Shown here: piece after piece, positions 13,420 through 21,892 of the stretch
Position numbering within the stretch: position 1 is the first letter of the stretch
Layout of the letters: every line of letters starts with the position of its first letter
The notes under the pieces: model-generated
Seen by the model: the letters and a program-made list of their open reading frames with translations, nothing else
Databases searched by the model: none
Told to the model about the DNA's origin: nothing
Program-made: the position numbers and the translations under genes
Assembly: GCA_017642335.1 (NCBI GenBank)
Contig: JAGCPF010000035.1
Location: forward strand, 1 to 64,000
Reading direction: 5' to 3'
Source: Fibrobacter sp.
GTDB lineage: Bacteria > Fibrobacterota > Fibrobacteria > Fibrobacterales > Fibrobacteraceae
Length of the DNA stretch: 64,000 nucleotides

Positions 13420-14547
13420 ATGGATTATGCCGTAATAAACCCTTTCTTGACTTCTGGTTATATCGGTGCGGATTACTTTTGCGACCGTGAAGAAGAAACC
13501 AAGAAACTCACCCGTTTGTTGACTAACGGGAACAATGTGGCATTGATTTCTTCGCGCCGTATGGGAAAGACGGGGCTTGTCCGGCATTGTTTTGCGCAAC
13601 AAAAAATCGCCCGCAAGTACAACACGTTTGTAATTGACATCTACGCGACAAAAAATCTTAGTGATTTTGTTTACGAGATGGGACGCCAGATCGTAAATGC
13701 CTTGAAACCTCGCGGGAAAAAGGCGATAGAATCATTTATCGATACGGTAAAGTCGCTACGGACGGGGATTACGTTCGATGTGCAGGGGTTGCCCTCGTGG
13801 AATGTGGAACTGGGAGATGTCCAGGCCCCGGCGATTACTTTGGAAGAAATTTTTTCGTACATCGAAAATGCCGGTAAACCATGCCTGATTGCCATAGATG
13901 AATTCCAGTCTATTTCGTGCTATCCCGAGAAGAATGTCGAGGCAACGCTGCGCACCTATATCCAGAATTGCCATAATGCAAATTTTGTATTTGCCGGTTC
14001 GGAGCGGAGCATGATGGGTGAAATCTTTATGTCGGCTGCGCGCCCTTTTTACCAGAGCGTGTCCATCATGAATTTGGATGTGATTCCCGAAGACAAATAT
14101 TCCGCTTTCGTAAAGCACCATTTCGAAGCTAACGGACGCAACATTGCCGAAGATGCAATACACGAGACGTATGGCCGTTTTAATGGCGTCACGTGGTATA
14201 TCCAGAAAGTTATGAACTACGCCTATTCCATTACAGACAAGGGCTGTTCGTTTGAATTGACTCAACTGGAAAGTGTGGTGGAAGACATCGTCGAGGAAAA
14301 CTCGGAGATATACAAGAACATGCTTTTTCTCCTGACACCGCCGCAAAAGACGCTTCTTGTTGCCATTGGCAAAGAAGGGCGTGTTTCGCAAATTACGGGG
14401 CGTGCGTTCCTGAAAAAGTACAGCCTTTCGGCAAGCAGTGTCCAAAAAGCTTTGGCTACTTTGCTTGAAAAGCAGGTTGTTACGAATAATCAAGGCGTTT
14501 ACGAAGTCTACGACAAGTTCATGACAATATGGCTTAGCTGGGGCTGA
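13420..14547 (+). CDS. AAA+ family ATPase (archaeal-type/STAND-like)
   Basis: A 375-residue protein. An N-terminal segment (NPFLTSGYIGADYFCDREEE) leads into a P-loop ISSRRMGKTGL with Lys50, and the Walker B motif CLIAIDEFQ is near residue 160. The C-terminal part (TPPQKTLLVAIGKEG onward) looks like a winged helix. The family is common in Bacteroidota and Fibrobacterota; the cellular role is unknown, and many members sit in accessory DNA. The start at 13420 is chosen because GAGG lies 8 nt upstream. It stands alone between two terminator-bounded units and carries three 14-bp repeats upstream, suggesting self-regulation. Confidence 0.85.
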   Translation: MDYAVINPFLTSGYIGADYFCDREEETKKLTRLLTNGNNVALISSRRMGKTGLVRHCFAQQKIARKYNTFVIDIYATKNLSDFVYEMGRQIVNALKPRGKKAIESFIDTVKSLRTGITFDVQGLPSWNVELGDVQAPAITLEEIFSYIENAGKPCLIAIDEFQSISCYPEKNVEATLRTYIQNCHNANFVFAGSERSMMGEIFMSAARPFYQSVSIMNLDVIPEDKYSAFVKHHFEANGRNIAEDAIHETYGRFNGVTWYIQKVMNYAYSITDKGCSFELTQLESVVEDIVEENSEIYKNMLFLLTPPQKTLLVAIGKEGRVSQITGRAFLKKYSLSASSVQKALATLLEKQVVTNNQGVYEVYDKFMTIWLSWG

Positions 14548-14705
14548 TTCCTCAAAATCCCCCAAATTGCCCGAATTTCCCCAAAAATCGCTGTTTTCCC
14601 GCAAAAAAAGCGTTTAAAAGCTCTACAACGCAAAAAAGGGCCTGTTTACCCTCTTTTGACATTTTGTCAATTATCTTTTGTTTGGTATGTAAAAAAAGGA
14701 GTACC

Positions 14706-16397
14706 ATGAGGAGTTCAAAAAACACTATCAAGGCAGCATTGTGCCTTGGCATATTCATGGCTTCGGCCATGGCTCAAGAATCCACCGCGGCGAATGCGTC
14801 CGTACCCACCAAATTCTTCGACGAGAACGGCGCCTACTATGGCCCGGACTGCGACAAAGACAAGAACTACAGCGGTGCCTACTATACGGGCGATTACACC
14901 AGCGCCTTCAAGAAATACTTGGGCAAGACCGATGAAGAAATCCAGAAAAAGATGGACGATCTTTGGAATCACTACTTCAAGGGTGATAACAATTCCAAGG
15001 TCTTTTACGACAAGGGTAACGAAGGCTACATCAAGGACATCAACAACAACGACGTCCGTTCCGAAGGCATGTCCTACGGCATGATGATTGCCGTGCAGAC
15101 GGGACACAAGGAAGAATTCGACAAGCTCTGGAAATGGGCCAAGAACCACATGTGGCACAAGGGCGGCGACTGGGACGGCTACTTTGCGTGGCAACGTAAC
15201 GACAGTGGCACCGGTGGCGATGACAACTGCGCGCCGGACGGCGAAATGTACTTCATGATGTCCCTCCTGTTTGCGGCAAACCGCTGGGACGATGATCAGT
15301 ACAGAAAGGACGCCCATTATATCATGGACAAGATGTGGAACAACCCGAGCCACAAGCTCTTCAACCAGGGCAACTACATTATCGTGTTCCAGCCGCTGGG
15401 TAGCGGTAACGATTTCTCTGACCCGTCCTATGACTTGCCGGCTTACTTGGAATTGTTCTCCCGCTGGGCCGAAAAGGATACCGACAAGTGGAAAAGGGCT
15501 GTGTCTGCCGCACGCGATCACCTTTATGTGTCTTCCAACAAGAACTCCGGTTTGTTCGCCGACTACAGCGCCTTCAATGGCCAGCCGCAGTCTTATTCGT
15601 ACAACTCGAATTCGACCAAGTACATGTACGACGCCATGCGCTCCGCGATGAACTTCGGTATGGACTTCTACCTGTTCGGAGCCGACTCTGTTCGCGAAGT
15701 TGAGATGGCAAAGCGCATTATCGACTTCTTCGAGAAGGATGGCTACAAGCATGCCCGCTTCAACTGGGACGGCACGGGTGGTTCTGAAGAATACACGCAG
15801 GGTGAAAAGGGCGCAAATGCCGTGGCCGCCCTGGCCCTCAAGGACGTGAGCGGTTACGATGAAATTATCAAGAAGAACCTGCAGATGGCCTGGGACGAAC
15901 CGTTCATGACCGGTCAGTACCGCTACTACGACGGCCTGGTGCATTACCTCGCCATGCTCCACCTCTCCGGTACCTTCAAGATCTGGAAGCCGAAGCCGAA
16001 GGACGTGAAGGAAAAGACGATGGAAGCCACCACAATTGGCGACGTCGAGTACAAGGAAGGCGACATCATCGACTGGTTCGAAGATTGCCAGCTTTACAAG
16101 GTGACCTTCACGGCCGCTGCCGCTCCCACGCCGACGCCCGGTGACTCTACGACCACTACGCCGACACCCGGCGATTCCACGACCACTACGCCGACACCGG
16201 GTGATTCTACGGCTGTCACGACGAATCCTGGCGTCACCACGCCGACTCCGACCGATTCCACGGATGCGATTCGCCAGATGTACATGCGCGATTACGGCTA
16301 CAAGATGCAGCGCGACTACAACCTGAAGGGCTGCAAGGTCAACAGCTCGAACAGGGCCCGCGGCGCCTACTACGGCAGAATGGTGCCGATGAAGTAA
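14706..16397 (+). CDS. Secreted GH8 glycoside hydrolase (endoglucanase/xylanase type)
   Basis: A 563-residue protein with a signal peptide (residues 1-23, ending SAMA-QE). The GH8 barrel carries the expected general acid Glu120 in SEGMSYGMM and the family signature APDGEMYFMMSLLFAANRW (residues 177-194). A DPSYDLPAYLELF segment (239-251) holds the candidate base. The PDGE form of the signature resembles the reducing-end xylose-releasing subgroup more than classical cellulases, so the substrate may be xylo-oligosaccharide or beta-glucan. A TPTPGDSTTT linker follows, then a short basic C-terminus (RARGAYYGRMVPMK), reminiscent of the basic terminal domains of Fibrobacter plant-cell-wall enzymes. 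AAGGAG precedes the start. Confidence 0.9.
   Translation: MRSSKNTIKAALCLGIFMASAMAQESTAANASVPTKFFDENGAYYGPDCDKDKNYSGAYYTGDYTSAFKKYLGKTDEEIQKKMDDLWNHYFKGDNNSKVFYDKGNEGYIKDINNNDVRSEGMSYGMMIAVQTGHKEEFDKLWKWAKNHMWHKGGDWDGYFAWQRNDSGTGGDDNCAPDGEMYFMMSLLFAANRWDDDQYRKDAHYIMDKMWNNPSHKLFNQGNYIIVFQPLGSGNDFSDPSYDLPAYLELFSRWAEKDTDKWKRAVSAARDHLYVSSNKNSGLFADYSAFNGQPQSYSYNSNSTKYMYDAMRSAMNFGMDFYLFGADSVREVEMAKRIIDFFEKDGYKHARFNWDGTGGSEEYTQGEKGANAVAALALKDVSGYDEIIKKNLQMAWDEPFMTGQYRYYDGLVHYLAMLHLSGTFKIWKPKPKDVKEKTMEATTIGDVEYKEGDIIDWFEDCQLYKVTFTAAAAPTPTPGDSTTTTPTPGDSTTTTPTPGDSTAVTTNPGVTTPTPTDSTDAIRQMYMRDYGYKMQRDYNLKGCKVNSSNRARGAYYGRMVPMK
16128..16217 (+). repeat. Three 30-bp tandem repeats in the GH8 linker
   Basis: Units at 16128-16157, 16158-16187 and 16188-16217 encode TPTPGDSTTT-type decapeptides. 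The third unit is diverged at its end. Copy-number change would stay in frame and alter only linker length. Confidence 0.85.
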
Positions 16398-16425
16398 GGC
16401 TCGCTGAAATCATTTGAAACGATTT

Positions 16426-16456
16426 GCCCGGCTTTTTGGCCGGGCATTTTCAATTT
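16426..16456 (+). terminator. Terminator after the GH8 gene
   Basis: A perfect 7-bp stem GCCCGGC/GCCGGGC (16426-16432 with 16439-16445) with a T-rich loop, followed by ATTTTCAATTTT. Confidence 0.8.
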
Positions 16457-16460
16457 TCAA

Positions 16461-16494
16461 ATAGAAGAAGGCCGCAACCTTGGTGATTGCGGCC
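16461..16494 (-). terminator. Probable terminator of the GH26 gene (minus strand)
   Basis: An 8-bp stem GGCCGCAA/TTGCGGCC (16470-16477 with 16487-16494). On the minus strand it is followed by TTCTTCTATTTG, a moderately T-rich run. It is placed 27 nt after the GH26 stop. Confidence 0.6.
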
Positions 16495-16521
16495 TCTGTT
16501 GGTGTGAAGAAGGGTATTTTT

Positions 16522-17733
16522 TTACGGAAGCACGTTCAGTTTATAAATGCTGCGTGTGCCTGCTTCCGGCGTGTCGACCGAGTGTTCGCCGGGGAAGAAC
16601 TGCCGCACGGCGCTCTGCCACAGGACGCGGCCCTGGTAGTCGAACTGCACGATGCTTGCGCTGATGGGCCTGGCGGTGCGCACGTAGAGCTTGCCGTCGC
16701 GATAGGCGAGCGAGCCTTGGCTTGGCTGGCGGACTGTCCCGATTCCGGTTGTCTGGCCTTCGCCCGATGAGCTCGATGTAGCCGGATTGACATCGCCCGT
16801 GCCGCTGGAAGATGCGGGCTGTGCGCTCTGCATCTTGGCGATGCCCGCCTTCCAGGCGTCCACGGCGGCCTGCGACGTGTTGAGCGCCCAGTCTGCCTCG
16901 TTGTCTTCCTTGCTCTGGCTGAACCACATCACCGCGAACACGCGCGAGAAGTCTGTGGCGAAGTGGTCGAACATGTCGGTAATCCATTCGGCCTTGTTGC
17001 CGCCCTTCTCGGAACTCGAGATTTCGGCGATAAAGAGGGGCTTGTTTATGTTGGCAAGTGCGTCGTAGGCCTTCTTGAACACCTGCGAGAACGACTGCCA
17101 GCTAGACCAGCTTTGGCACGTGCCCCAGTTGTAGCCGTCGATGGAGATGTAATCGACGTATTCGTCGCCGGGGTAGTTGCCCGTGAGCGTGGTTCCGCTG
17201 CCCTGGTTCGATGCGTTGGTGGTCCATACCCACTTGACGTTCGTGACGCCTTCCTCCTTGAAGATTTTCACGATGTGGCGGAAGGCCTCGGCGACATTCG
17301 CGTCGGTGTTACCGGCACCGGATTTCCCTACCCCCCAGTCGTACCAGTCACCGTTCGCTTCGTGGAGCGGCCTGAGCCAGATCTCGTCGCCGAAGCCCTT
17401 CACGCCTTTTGCATAGTCACGGATGTAGGTGTCGGCCTTGCCGTCCACCAGTTCCTGCGCCTTGTAGCCGTTCGCCATCCATGTGACGACCAGCGTGGAG
17501 CCGTTGTTCTTCGCAACATTCGCATACTGCGCGGTCGCGTCCCAGTCGTTGATGTCGAAGAGCGCAAAATAGCTGATGAGGTCGAGGTGCGTGCCCTGCA
17601 AATCCTGGAATGCCTGCACGTTCTGCTGTGTGGGCTGCGGGTATTGCCCGGGCCCGCCGACCCAGGCGCCAATCTGGAAAGCTAAAGTAGTCATAGGCAG
17701 GATTCCCAGCGTGAAAAGGAGATTCTTGAACAT
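16522..17733 (-). CDS. Secreted GH26 beta-mannanase with C-terminal sorting-type domain
   Basis: A 403-residue protein with a short signal peptide (residues 1-18). The GH26 barrel has the acid/base motif LRPLHEANGDWYDW (His124, Glu125) and the nucleophile segment FIAEISSSE (Glu237). Family members hydrolyse beta-1,4-mannans; this residue pattern fits mannanase, although GH26 also includes mixed-linkage glucanases. A Ser-rich linker (residues about 320-345) precedes a roughly 70-residue domain ending GTRSIYKLNVLP, similar to type IX secretion (type A) sorting domains; that assignment is inference. GAGG lies upstream of the ATG. It is convergent with the GH8 gene. Confidence 0.92.
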   Translation of the reverse strand: MFKNLLFTLGILPMTTLAFQIGAWVGGPGQYPQPTQQNVQAFQDLQGTHLDLISYFALFDINDWDATAQYANVAKNNGSTLVVTWMANGYKAQELVDGKADTYIRDYAKGVKGFGDEIWLRPLHEANGDWYDWGVGKSGAGNTDANVAEAFRHIVKIFKEEGVTNVKWVWTTNASNQGSGTTLTGNYPGDEYVDYISIDGYNWGTCQSWSSWQSFSQVFKKAYDALANINKPLFIAEISSSEKGGNKAEWITDMFDHFATDFSRVFAVMWFSQSKEDNEADWALNTSQAAVDAWKAGIAKMQSAQPASSSGTGDVNPATSSSSGEGQTTGIGTVRQPSQGSLAYRDGKLYVRTARPISASIVQFDYQGRVLWQSAVRQFFPGEHSVDTPEAGTRSIYKLNVLP

Positions 17734-17869
17734 AAGGTCCTCAATTTTGATGGAGTGCGGAAGGGTCCGCTTTGTACACTAAAAAATAAGTCGGCCAGAG
17801 CCCTTCGTTAACGGCTGTTTTGTATGATTTTACCAAAGTGTATCTAGTGTTTGATTGAAAAGCTAGGCG

Positions 17870-17908
17870 GGGATAAAAAAACACCCGAAGTCATTTGTTG
17901 ACCTCGGG
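17870..17908 (-). terminator. Terminator of the collagen-like FISUMP gene (minus strand)
   Basis: The stem CCCGA-GTC/GAC-TCGGG (17884-17908, one mismatch) is followed on the minus strand by TGTTTTTTTATCC. It lies 31 nt beyond the stop codon. The remaining sequence to 17733 is the GH26 upstream region, where no clear promoter stands out. Confidence 0.75.
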
Positions 17909-17939
17909 CGAGAATTTTAATGCAGCAATCGCCTTACAG

Positions 17940-19502
17940 CTAGTCCTTCAAGCAACGAATTGACATTCTGCTGGTTTTGCTATGATTAATATCGGACACA
18001 ACCGCATCGGCGCTGTTGTAGGATAAGTTCATATAGTACGCTTTTCCTTCTGTCTCGGATTCAGTGGTGCTCCAAAAAAATGCACGTTGTTTGTCGTCGC
18101 TACGATCGGTATCAGATAACATGTAGCCAGCAGGAAGCGCAGTGAAACCAGTCGCATTGGTTCCTTTGTAGTCGGTGTTTTCTATCCAAACAACAGAATC
18201 CTTGAGCACTATACCCGCTATATGTTTCTTATTTTCGTCCACATTCTGAATTAGCTGTTCCCACTCGGCCTTTGCAGGCAAGTGCCATCCGTCGGGGCAA
18301 ACTCCCTGGATGTTTCCGTTAACATCAGGCGTGCTGTTGTTTATAGCAGCGTTCCAGCTATAATAGCGGCCGTACTGGGAGCAGTCTTCGTTATAGCAAC
18401 TGCTGCCAGTAACCTCGTAATCCAAGTTTTGCGCCATCCAGGTCTGCGCATTATCACCAGTGCCAATCGTTACCATTTTATAAGTGCCAAACTCGACTGA
18501 TCCCCTCATTGCGCAGAATTCGTTTTCCGGGTTGTATTGTATTCCTTTGCAGGTCTTTTTTTCCTGCTTCTGATTATCAACGCAATCATACTTCGTGGGG
18601 TCGTAATCCTCGCCGCCACAAAATTCATACACCTTCTCGCCATAACAGAAGTGAGTTTGTACGTCATAGCGGATTGGAGAGTCTCCATCAAAATAGCAGA
18701 GCTTCTGCAACTTTCCGCTTTCGCAGAGGTCTTTGCCGGGAGTATAAACTCCGCCGTCGCACAAGTCGTACAGCTCCATATCAAAGCAGAATTTTTTTGC
18801 CGGGTCATACGGTGTTGCGCCGCATATGGCCTTGTAGAGCTCGGTCTCCACGTCACCGCATTTCAAGGTGACAATGCCGTCCTTGTCGCTTACAATCTCG
18901 CAGCTTGTGCCGCTTGTACCATTCTTCAAAGTACCCTTGACCTTGTCCCCGCATACGATATCGTAGCCGTTCTCTGTTGCGTTTTCAACGGCGGTGCAGC
19001 TTTCACCGTTATCGCCATTCAGCGATTCAAGCCACTTTTCCAGCGAGAGCTTGGAGCCGGACAGTTCATAAGCGGACTTGCCGTCTTTCCCATCCTTTCC
19101 ATCCTTGCCGTCTTTCCCATCTTTACCGTCAATTCCGTCTTTGCCATTATTTCCATCTTTACCGTCAATTCCGTCTTTGCCATTATTTCCATCTTTACCG
19201 TCATTGCCGTTCTTGCCATCCGACCCGTTCTTACCGTCGGAACCGTCTTTTCCGTCGGAGCCGTTTGCGGCCGAGGTGTTTATCTCTTTCCACACGCTGT
19301 CGGCGCAGAAGTACACGGATGCCTGGTCCTTTACGTAGACCATGTCGCCGGAATTGTCTGCAGTGCACTCGCCCAAGTCCTTGAACTTGGCGACCGAAGT
19401 CGGGCCAGTGGTTTCGGTGACGTTGGTTGTTTCGTCGCCGCAGGCCGTAAGAAATGCAGCTGTCGCCAAAGCAAGAGACGATGACCATAATAATTTATTC
19501 AT
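17940..19502 (-). CDS. Lipoprotein with collagen-like repeats and C-terminal FISUMP domain
   Basis: A 520-residue predicted lipoprotein with signal and lipobox LATAAFLTAC-G, so Cys is near residue 21. Following an N-terminal domain, residues about 79-146 are Gly-X-Y triplets (GKDG, GNDG, GIDG units) forming a collagen-like rod. A Cys-rich middle region has repeated CDGG/CYG/CGGEDYDP modules, and the C-terminal ~190 residues are a FISUMP domain (QTWMAQNLDYEV, YGRYYSW, CPDGWHLPAKAEWEQL, GFTALPAGY, SIRCLKD). The start at 19502 has AAGGAG 7 nt upstream; a start 8 codons earlier does not. It is presumably displayed at the cell surface; function unknown. Confidence 0.88.
   Translation of the reverse strand: MNKLLWSSSLALATAAFLTACGDETTNVTETTGPTSVAKFKDLGECTADNSGDMVYVKDQASVYFCADSVWKEINTSAANGSDGKDGSDGKNGSDGKNGNDGKDGNNGKDGIDGKDGNNGKDGIDGKDGKDGKDGKDGKDGKSAYELSGSKLSLEKWLESLNGDNGESCTAVENATENGYDIVCGDKVKGTLKNGTSGTSCEIVSDKDGIVTLKCGDVETELYKAICGATPYDPAKKFCFDMELYDLCDGGVYTPGKDLCESGKLQKLCYFDGDSPIRYDVQTHFCYGEKVYEFCGGEDYDPTKYDCVDNQKQEKKTCKGIQYNPENEFCAMRGSVEFGTYKMVTIGTGDNAQTWMAQNLDYEVTGSSCYNEDCSQYGRYYSWNAAINNSTPDVNGNIQGVCPDGWHLPAKAEWEQLIQNVDENKKHIAGIVLKDSVVWIENTDYKGTNATGFTALPAGYMLSDTDRSDDKQRAFFWSTTESETEGKAYYMNLSYNSADAVVSDINHSKTSRMSIRCLKD
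19131..19202 (-). repeat. Perfect 36-bp tandem duplication in the collagen-like region
   Basis: Two identical 36-nt units at 19131-19166 and 19167-19202 encode 12 residues each of Gly-X-Y repeat. The perfect identity suggests recent slippage and in-frame length variation of the rod. Confidence 0.9.
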
Positions 19503-19654
19503 GAGATACTCCTTCGATACTCGCAAAAAAGGTTGTAAAAAACATGCCTAAAACTACGCTTTTGTGCACTGCCTGTCAATAGGGGGGATGTCTTTTCGTG
19601 AGAAAAAGGTGTGTTTTCCCTAGCAATTCGTGCTTCCCGGGCAATTGGAATAAA

Positions 19655-20986
19655 CTACAGTTCTTCCAGTGCAAACGGCAACATGTACAGGGGCTTGAGT
19701 TGCAGCGTCCCTACATGGTCCACGTCTTTTTGCGAGAAAAGGATTCTGCGGTAAATCTTTTTGGAAAACTTTTCTGCGAACTGGTCGATGGATTCGTGGT
19801 TTCGCGCTGCCGATGACTTGATTTCGACGGGGACAACCTTATTGCCGTGCGACAGCAGAAAGTCAATCTCGTAGTAATGCGTGCTGTTTTCTTTTTGCCA
19901 GGTGTGGTAATACAGCTCCCTGTCGCTTGCCGCTATAATCTGGGCCGCGATGTTTTCGTACAGGTAGCCTAAATCGGCATCCAGCTTGTCGCTTAGGAGT
20001 TTCTTGTAAATCTCGTTGGTCTGTTTCGAGTTATCGAACATCAGCGAGATAAAAAGTCCCGTGTCGGCGGTGTAGAGTTTGAACTTGTCCAAATCTTTTG
20101 TCTGTGCGAGAGCCGAGGCTGGGTTGGCTACGTGGTAGCAGGCAAGCACCGTCTTGGAGTCCATCAGTTCAAAAAAGCGTTCCTCGTCTTTTGGCGTTTT
20201 CTGCTTGCCCGTCGCCGCGGTGATGACAAAGTTCTTTTTCTTCAGCGCGAGCTGGCTCGGGATTGCCTTGTAGATGTTGGACAGGCGGCCCGTCGGGTCC
20301 AGTTTTTTTAAGTCGTCAAAATACAGGTCGTTGATTTTCCGCTTGATTCCGTCGATGGTCTCGAAGTTTTCTTTGCGGATGTATGCGTCAACCGCTTGCG
20401 GCATGCCGCCGACAGCCATGTAAAGCCTGAAATCACGCATCAAGCTCCTGTTGGTTGCATTCCCGATGGCGGTCTTAGCTTTATAGATTTCGCGTATTAC
20501 GGAAGGATCCTTGCCGATGGCCCACATGAACTCTTCGTAATCCATAGGATAGACATTGATCTTGTGCTCTTCGGAAGGGATGACTATCCCCTGGACATTC
20601 TTTTTGATGGATATGAGCGAACCTGTTTCGATATAGTCGTAGCGGCCGTCTTGGACAAGGTATTTGATCGCTTGGCGCACCTTGGGCTGGAGTTGGATTT
20701 CATCAAAGATAATTGCGGACTTGCGTTTTTTAAGAGTTACGCCCGTTTCTGCCTGAAGCCGCAAAAAGAAAAGGTCCGGCTTGGAGATGTCGCGAAAAAC
20801 ATCCAGCATCTCGTTCGTGACATTGGCGAAATCGATCCGGATGTAGGATTCGTATTCGTTCTTGGCGAATTCCTCGGCGATGGTGGATTTGCCTACACGT
20901 CGAGCCCCTTCCAGAAGGCAGGCGTACCGCCCGGAGTAAGTCTGTTTCCACTCCTTCAATTTGTCGTATGCCTTGCGTTTGAACAT
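19655..20986 (-). CDS. AAA ATPase with C-terminal DUF4143 nuclease-like domain
   Basis: A 443-residue protein. The P-loop GARRVGKST holds Lys33, the Walker B segment SAIIFDEIQ is near residue 113, and the middle contains the DUF4143-typical MAVGGMPQAVDAYI. The end carries YEIDFLLSHGNKVVPVEIKSS, a D...ExK arrangement like a PD-(D/E)XK nuclease core. The family is abundant in Fibrobacter and Bacteroides genomes with no settled role. The start is supported by AGGA upstream. Three 33-bp-spaced repeats lie directly upstream, and the last reaches into the next gene's 3' end. Confidence 0.88.
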   Translation of the reverse strand: MFKRKAYDKLKEWKQTYSGRYACLLEGARRVGKSTIAEEFAKNEYESYIRIDFANVTNEMLDVFRDISKPDLFFLRLQAETGVTLKKRKSAIIFDEIQLQPKVRQAIKYLVQDGRYDYIETGSLISIKKNVQGIVIPSEEHKINVYPMDYEEFMWAIGKDPSVIREIYKAKTAIGNATNRSLMRDFRLYMAVGGMPQAVDAYIRKENFETIDGIKRKINDLYFDDLKKLDPTGRLSNIYKAIPSQLALKKKNFVITAATGKQKTPKDEERFFELMDSKTVLACYHVANPASALAQTKDLDKFKLYTADTGLFISLMFDNSKQTNEIYKKLLSDKLDADLGYLYENIAAQIIAASDRELYYHTWQKENSTHYYEIDFLLSHGNKVVPVEIKSSAARNHESIDQFAEKFSKKIYRRILFSQKDVDHVGTLQLKPLYMLPFALEEL

Positions 20987-21008
20987 ACTTCCTCGTCTTT
21001 TTTAGAAG

Positions 21009-21093
21009 TTACAGATTTTTCAACATAATTATACCATAAAATTATAGATTTTTCAATATAAAAACTATCAGAAATTATACTTTTTTCAATATG
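21009..21093 (-). repeat. Three direct repeats at 33-bp spacing before the DUF4143 gene
   Basis: Nineteen-base copies start at 21009, 21042 and 21075; the forward-strand consensus is TTATAGATTTTTCAATATA with 1-3 changes per copy. They fill the 99-bp gap upstream of the ATPase start at 20986. Exact 33-bp spacing (about three helical turns) suggests a cooperatively bound operator. Confidence 0.85.
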
Positions 21094-21790
21094 AGCGATA
21101 AAATTGCCACGAATTTGACGATGTTTTATACGTGTTTGACGAAATTACGCTAAAAACGGCAATTTGATGAGTCTTGCAACAGCTTCTCGAACAGTGGGCG
21201 ATATCCCGCGTGTTTTGACTCGTCTGCGTCGCCAAGGCGACCATCCCCACGGAAACATCCGGTGCATTCTCCGCAGCAATGTAGTCCTTCATCTGCTTGA
21301 AAAGGCGGATAAGGGCCTTGCTTTGGGCGGTCGCCTGTTCGCCCTTGAGGACCGTCATGAGCATGTAGATGCCCTGCTCCGTGAAGGCGTAGGGCATGTA
21401 TTTTATATTCGACCCGCGTCCTCCATTTTTCAAGGACGAAAATTTCAACCTTGAAGGACTTTCGCTTGCGATCGCCATGTTCAAGGTCAATTTTTTTGAC
21501 CTTGAAGCGCTGTTGTTTTCCGATTCCGTGTTCAAGGTGCAAAATTTGCACCTTGAAAGTTCTTCGATTTCATTATTTGATAATCGAAATCGAAAATCTT
21601 CATCGAATTTTTCAATATTTTTCTTGACCTGCTGGTTAAAAGCCTTCGTACTATACCCGTAAATCTCGGCCAAATCAGCATCGAGCATGGCCTTTACCCC
21701 GCGGATGGTGTATATACGCGACTTGAGCAAGTTCTCGTCTATCAGGGAAAAATCGGGCTTTTTAGGCGCGACGGTTACATCTTTCTTCAT
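21086..21790 (-). CDS. ORF6N-domain protein (phage-antirepressor-like) with palindrome-encoded repeats
   Basis: A 234-residue protein. The N-terminal ORF6N domain (SRIYTIRGVKAMLDADLAEIYGYSTKAFNQQVKKNIEKF) is a DNA-binding domain found in phage antirepressors. A 17-residue element then repeats three times, starting SRCKFCTLN, SRSKKLTLN and SRLKFSSLK. The conserved NIKYMPYAFTEQGIYMLMTVL segment follows. The last ~40 residues (after NTRDIA) are Cys/Ser/Tyr-rich and unlike the family; a +1 shift there gives PLFEKLLQDSSN and a quick stop, so the 3' end may be frameshifted or decayed. AGGGGG precedes the ATG. Confidence 0.8.
   Translation of the reverse strand: MKKDVTVAPKKPDFSLIDENLLKSRIYTIRGVKAMLDADLAEIYGYSTKAFNQQVKKNIEKFDEDFRFRLSNNEIEELSRCKFCTLNTESENNSASRSKKLTLNMAIASESPSRLKFSSLKNGGRGSNIKYMPYAFTEQGIYMLMTVLKGEQATAQSKALIRLFKQMKDYIAAENAPDVSVGMVALATQTSQNTRDIAHCSRSCCKTHQIAVFSVISSNTYKTSSNSWQFYRSY
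21431..21557 (-). repeat. Three in-frame palindromes at 51-bp spacing inside the ORF6N gene
   Basis: Palindromes are at 21431-21453 (imperfect), 21480-21506 (11-bp arms, 5-nt loop) and 21531-21557 (13-bp arms, 1-nt centre). Their centres are about 51 nt apart and each encodes R-x-K-x-x-[ST]-L. See findings. Confidence 0.9.
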
Positions 21791-21803
21791 TTTGCCCCCT
21801 TTG

Positions 21804-21845
21804 CAAAAAAAAGGACCGTCCCGCCTTTATGCGGAAACGATCCTT
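21804..21845 (-). terminator. Hairpin with T8 tract in the ORF6N leader (minus strand)
   Basis: A long imperfect stem (21811-21824 with 21831-21845) is followed on the minus strand by TTTTTTTT. It lies 14 nt before the ORF6N start, so it either terminates read-through from upstream or attenuates ORF6N. Confidence 0.65.
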
Positions 21846-21892
21846 AATACCACCTTTTCTGGTGCTAGAAGCAATATACAAAAAAATAGGGC

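Noticed and set aside
18537..19484. Plus-strand open frame opposite the collagen-like lipoprotein
   Set aside because: Its translation is an Ile/Phe-rich antisense of Gly-X-Y codons; the minus strand has a lipobox, ribosome-binding site and FISUMP domain.
21804..21870. T-box-like sequence (AAGGTGGTA followed by a terminator hairpin) on the minus strand before the ORF6N gene
   Set aside because: The leader is too short for a T-box stem I and the downstream gene is not amino-acid related. The resemblance is limited to a few bases; it is kept only as a terminator.
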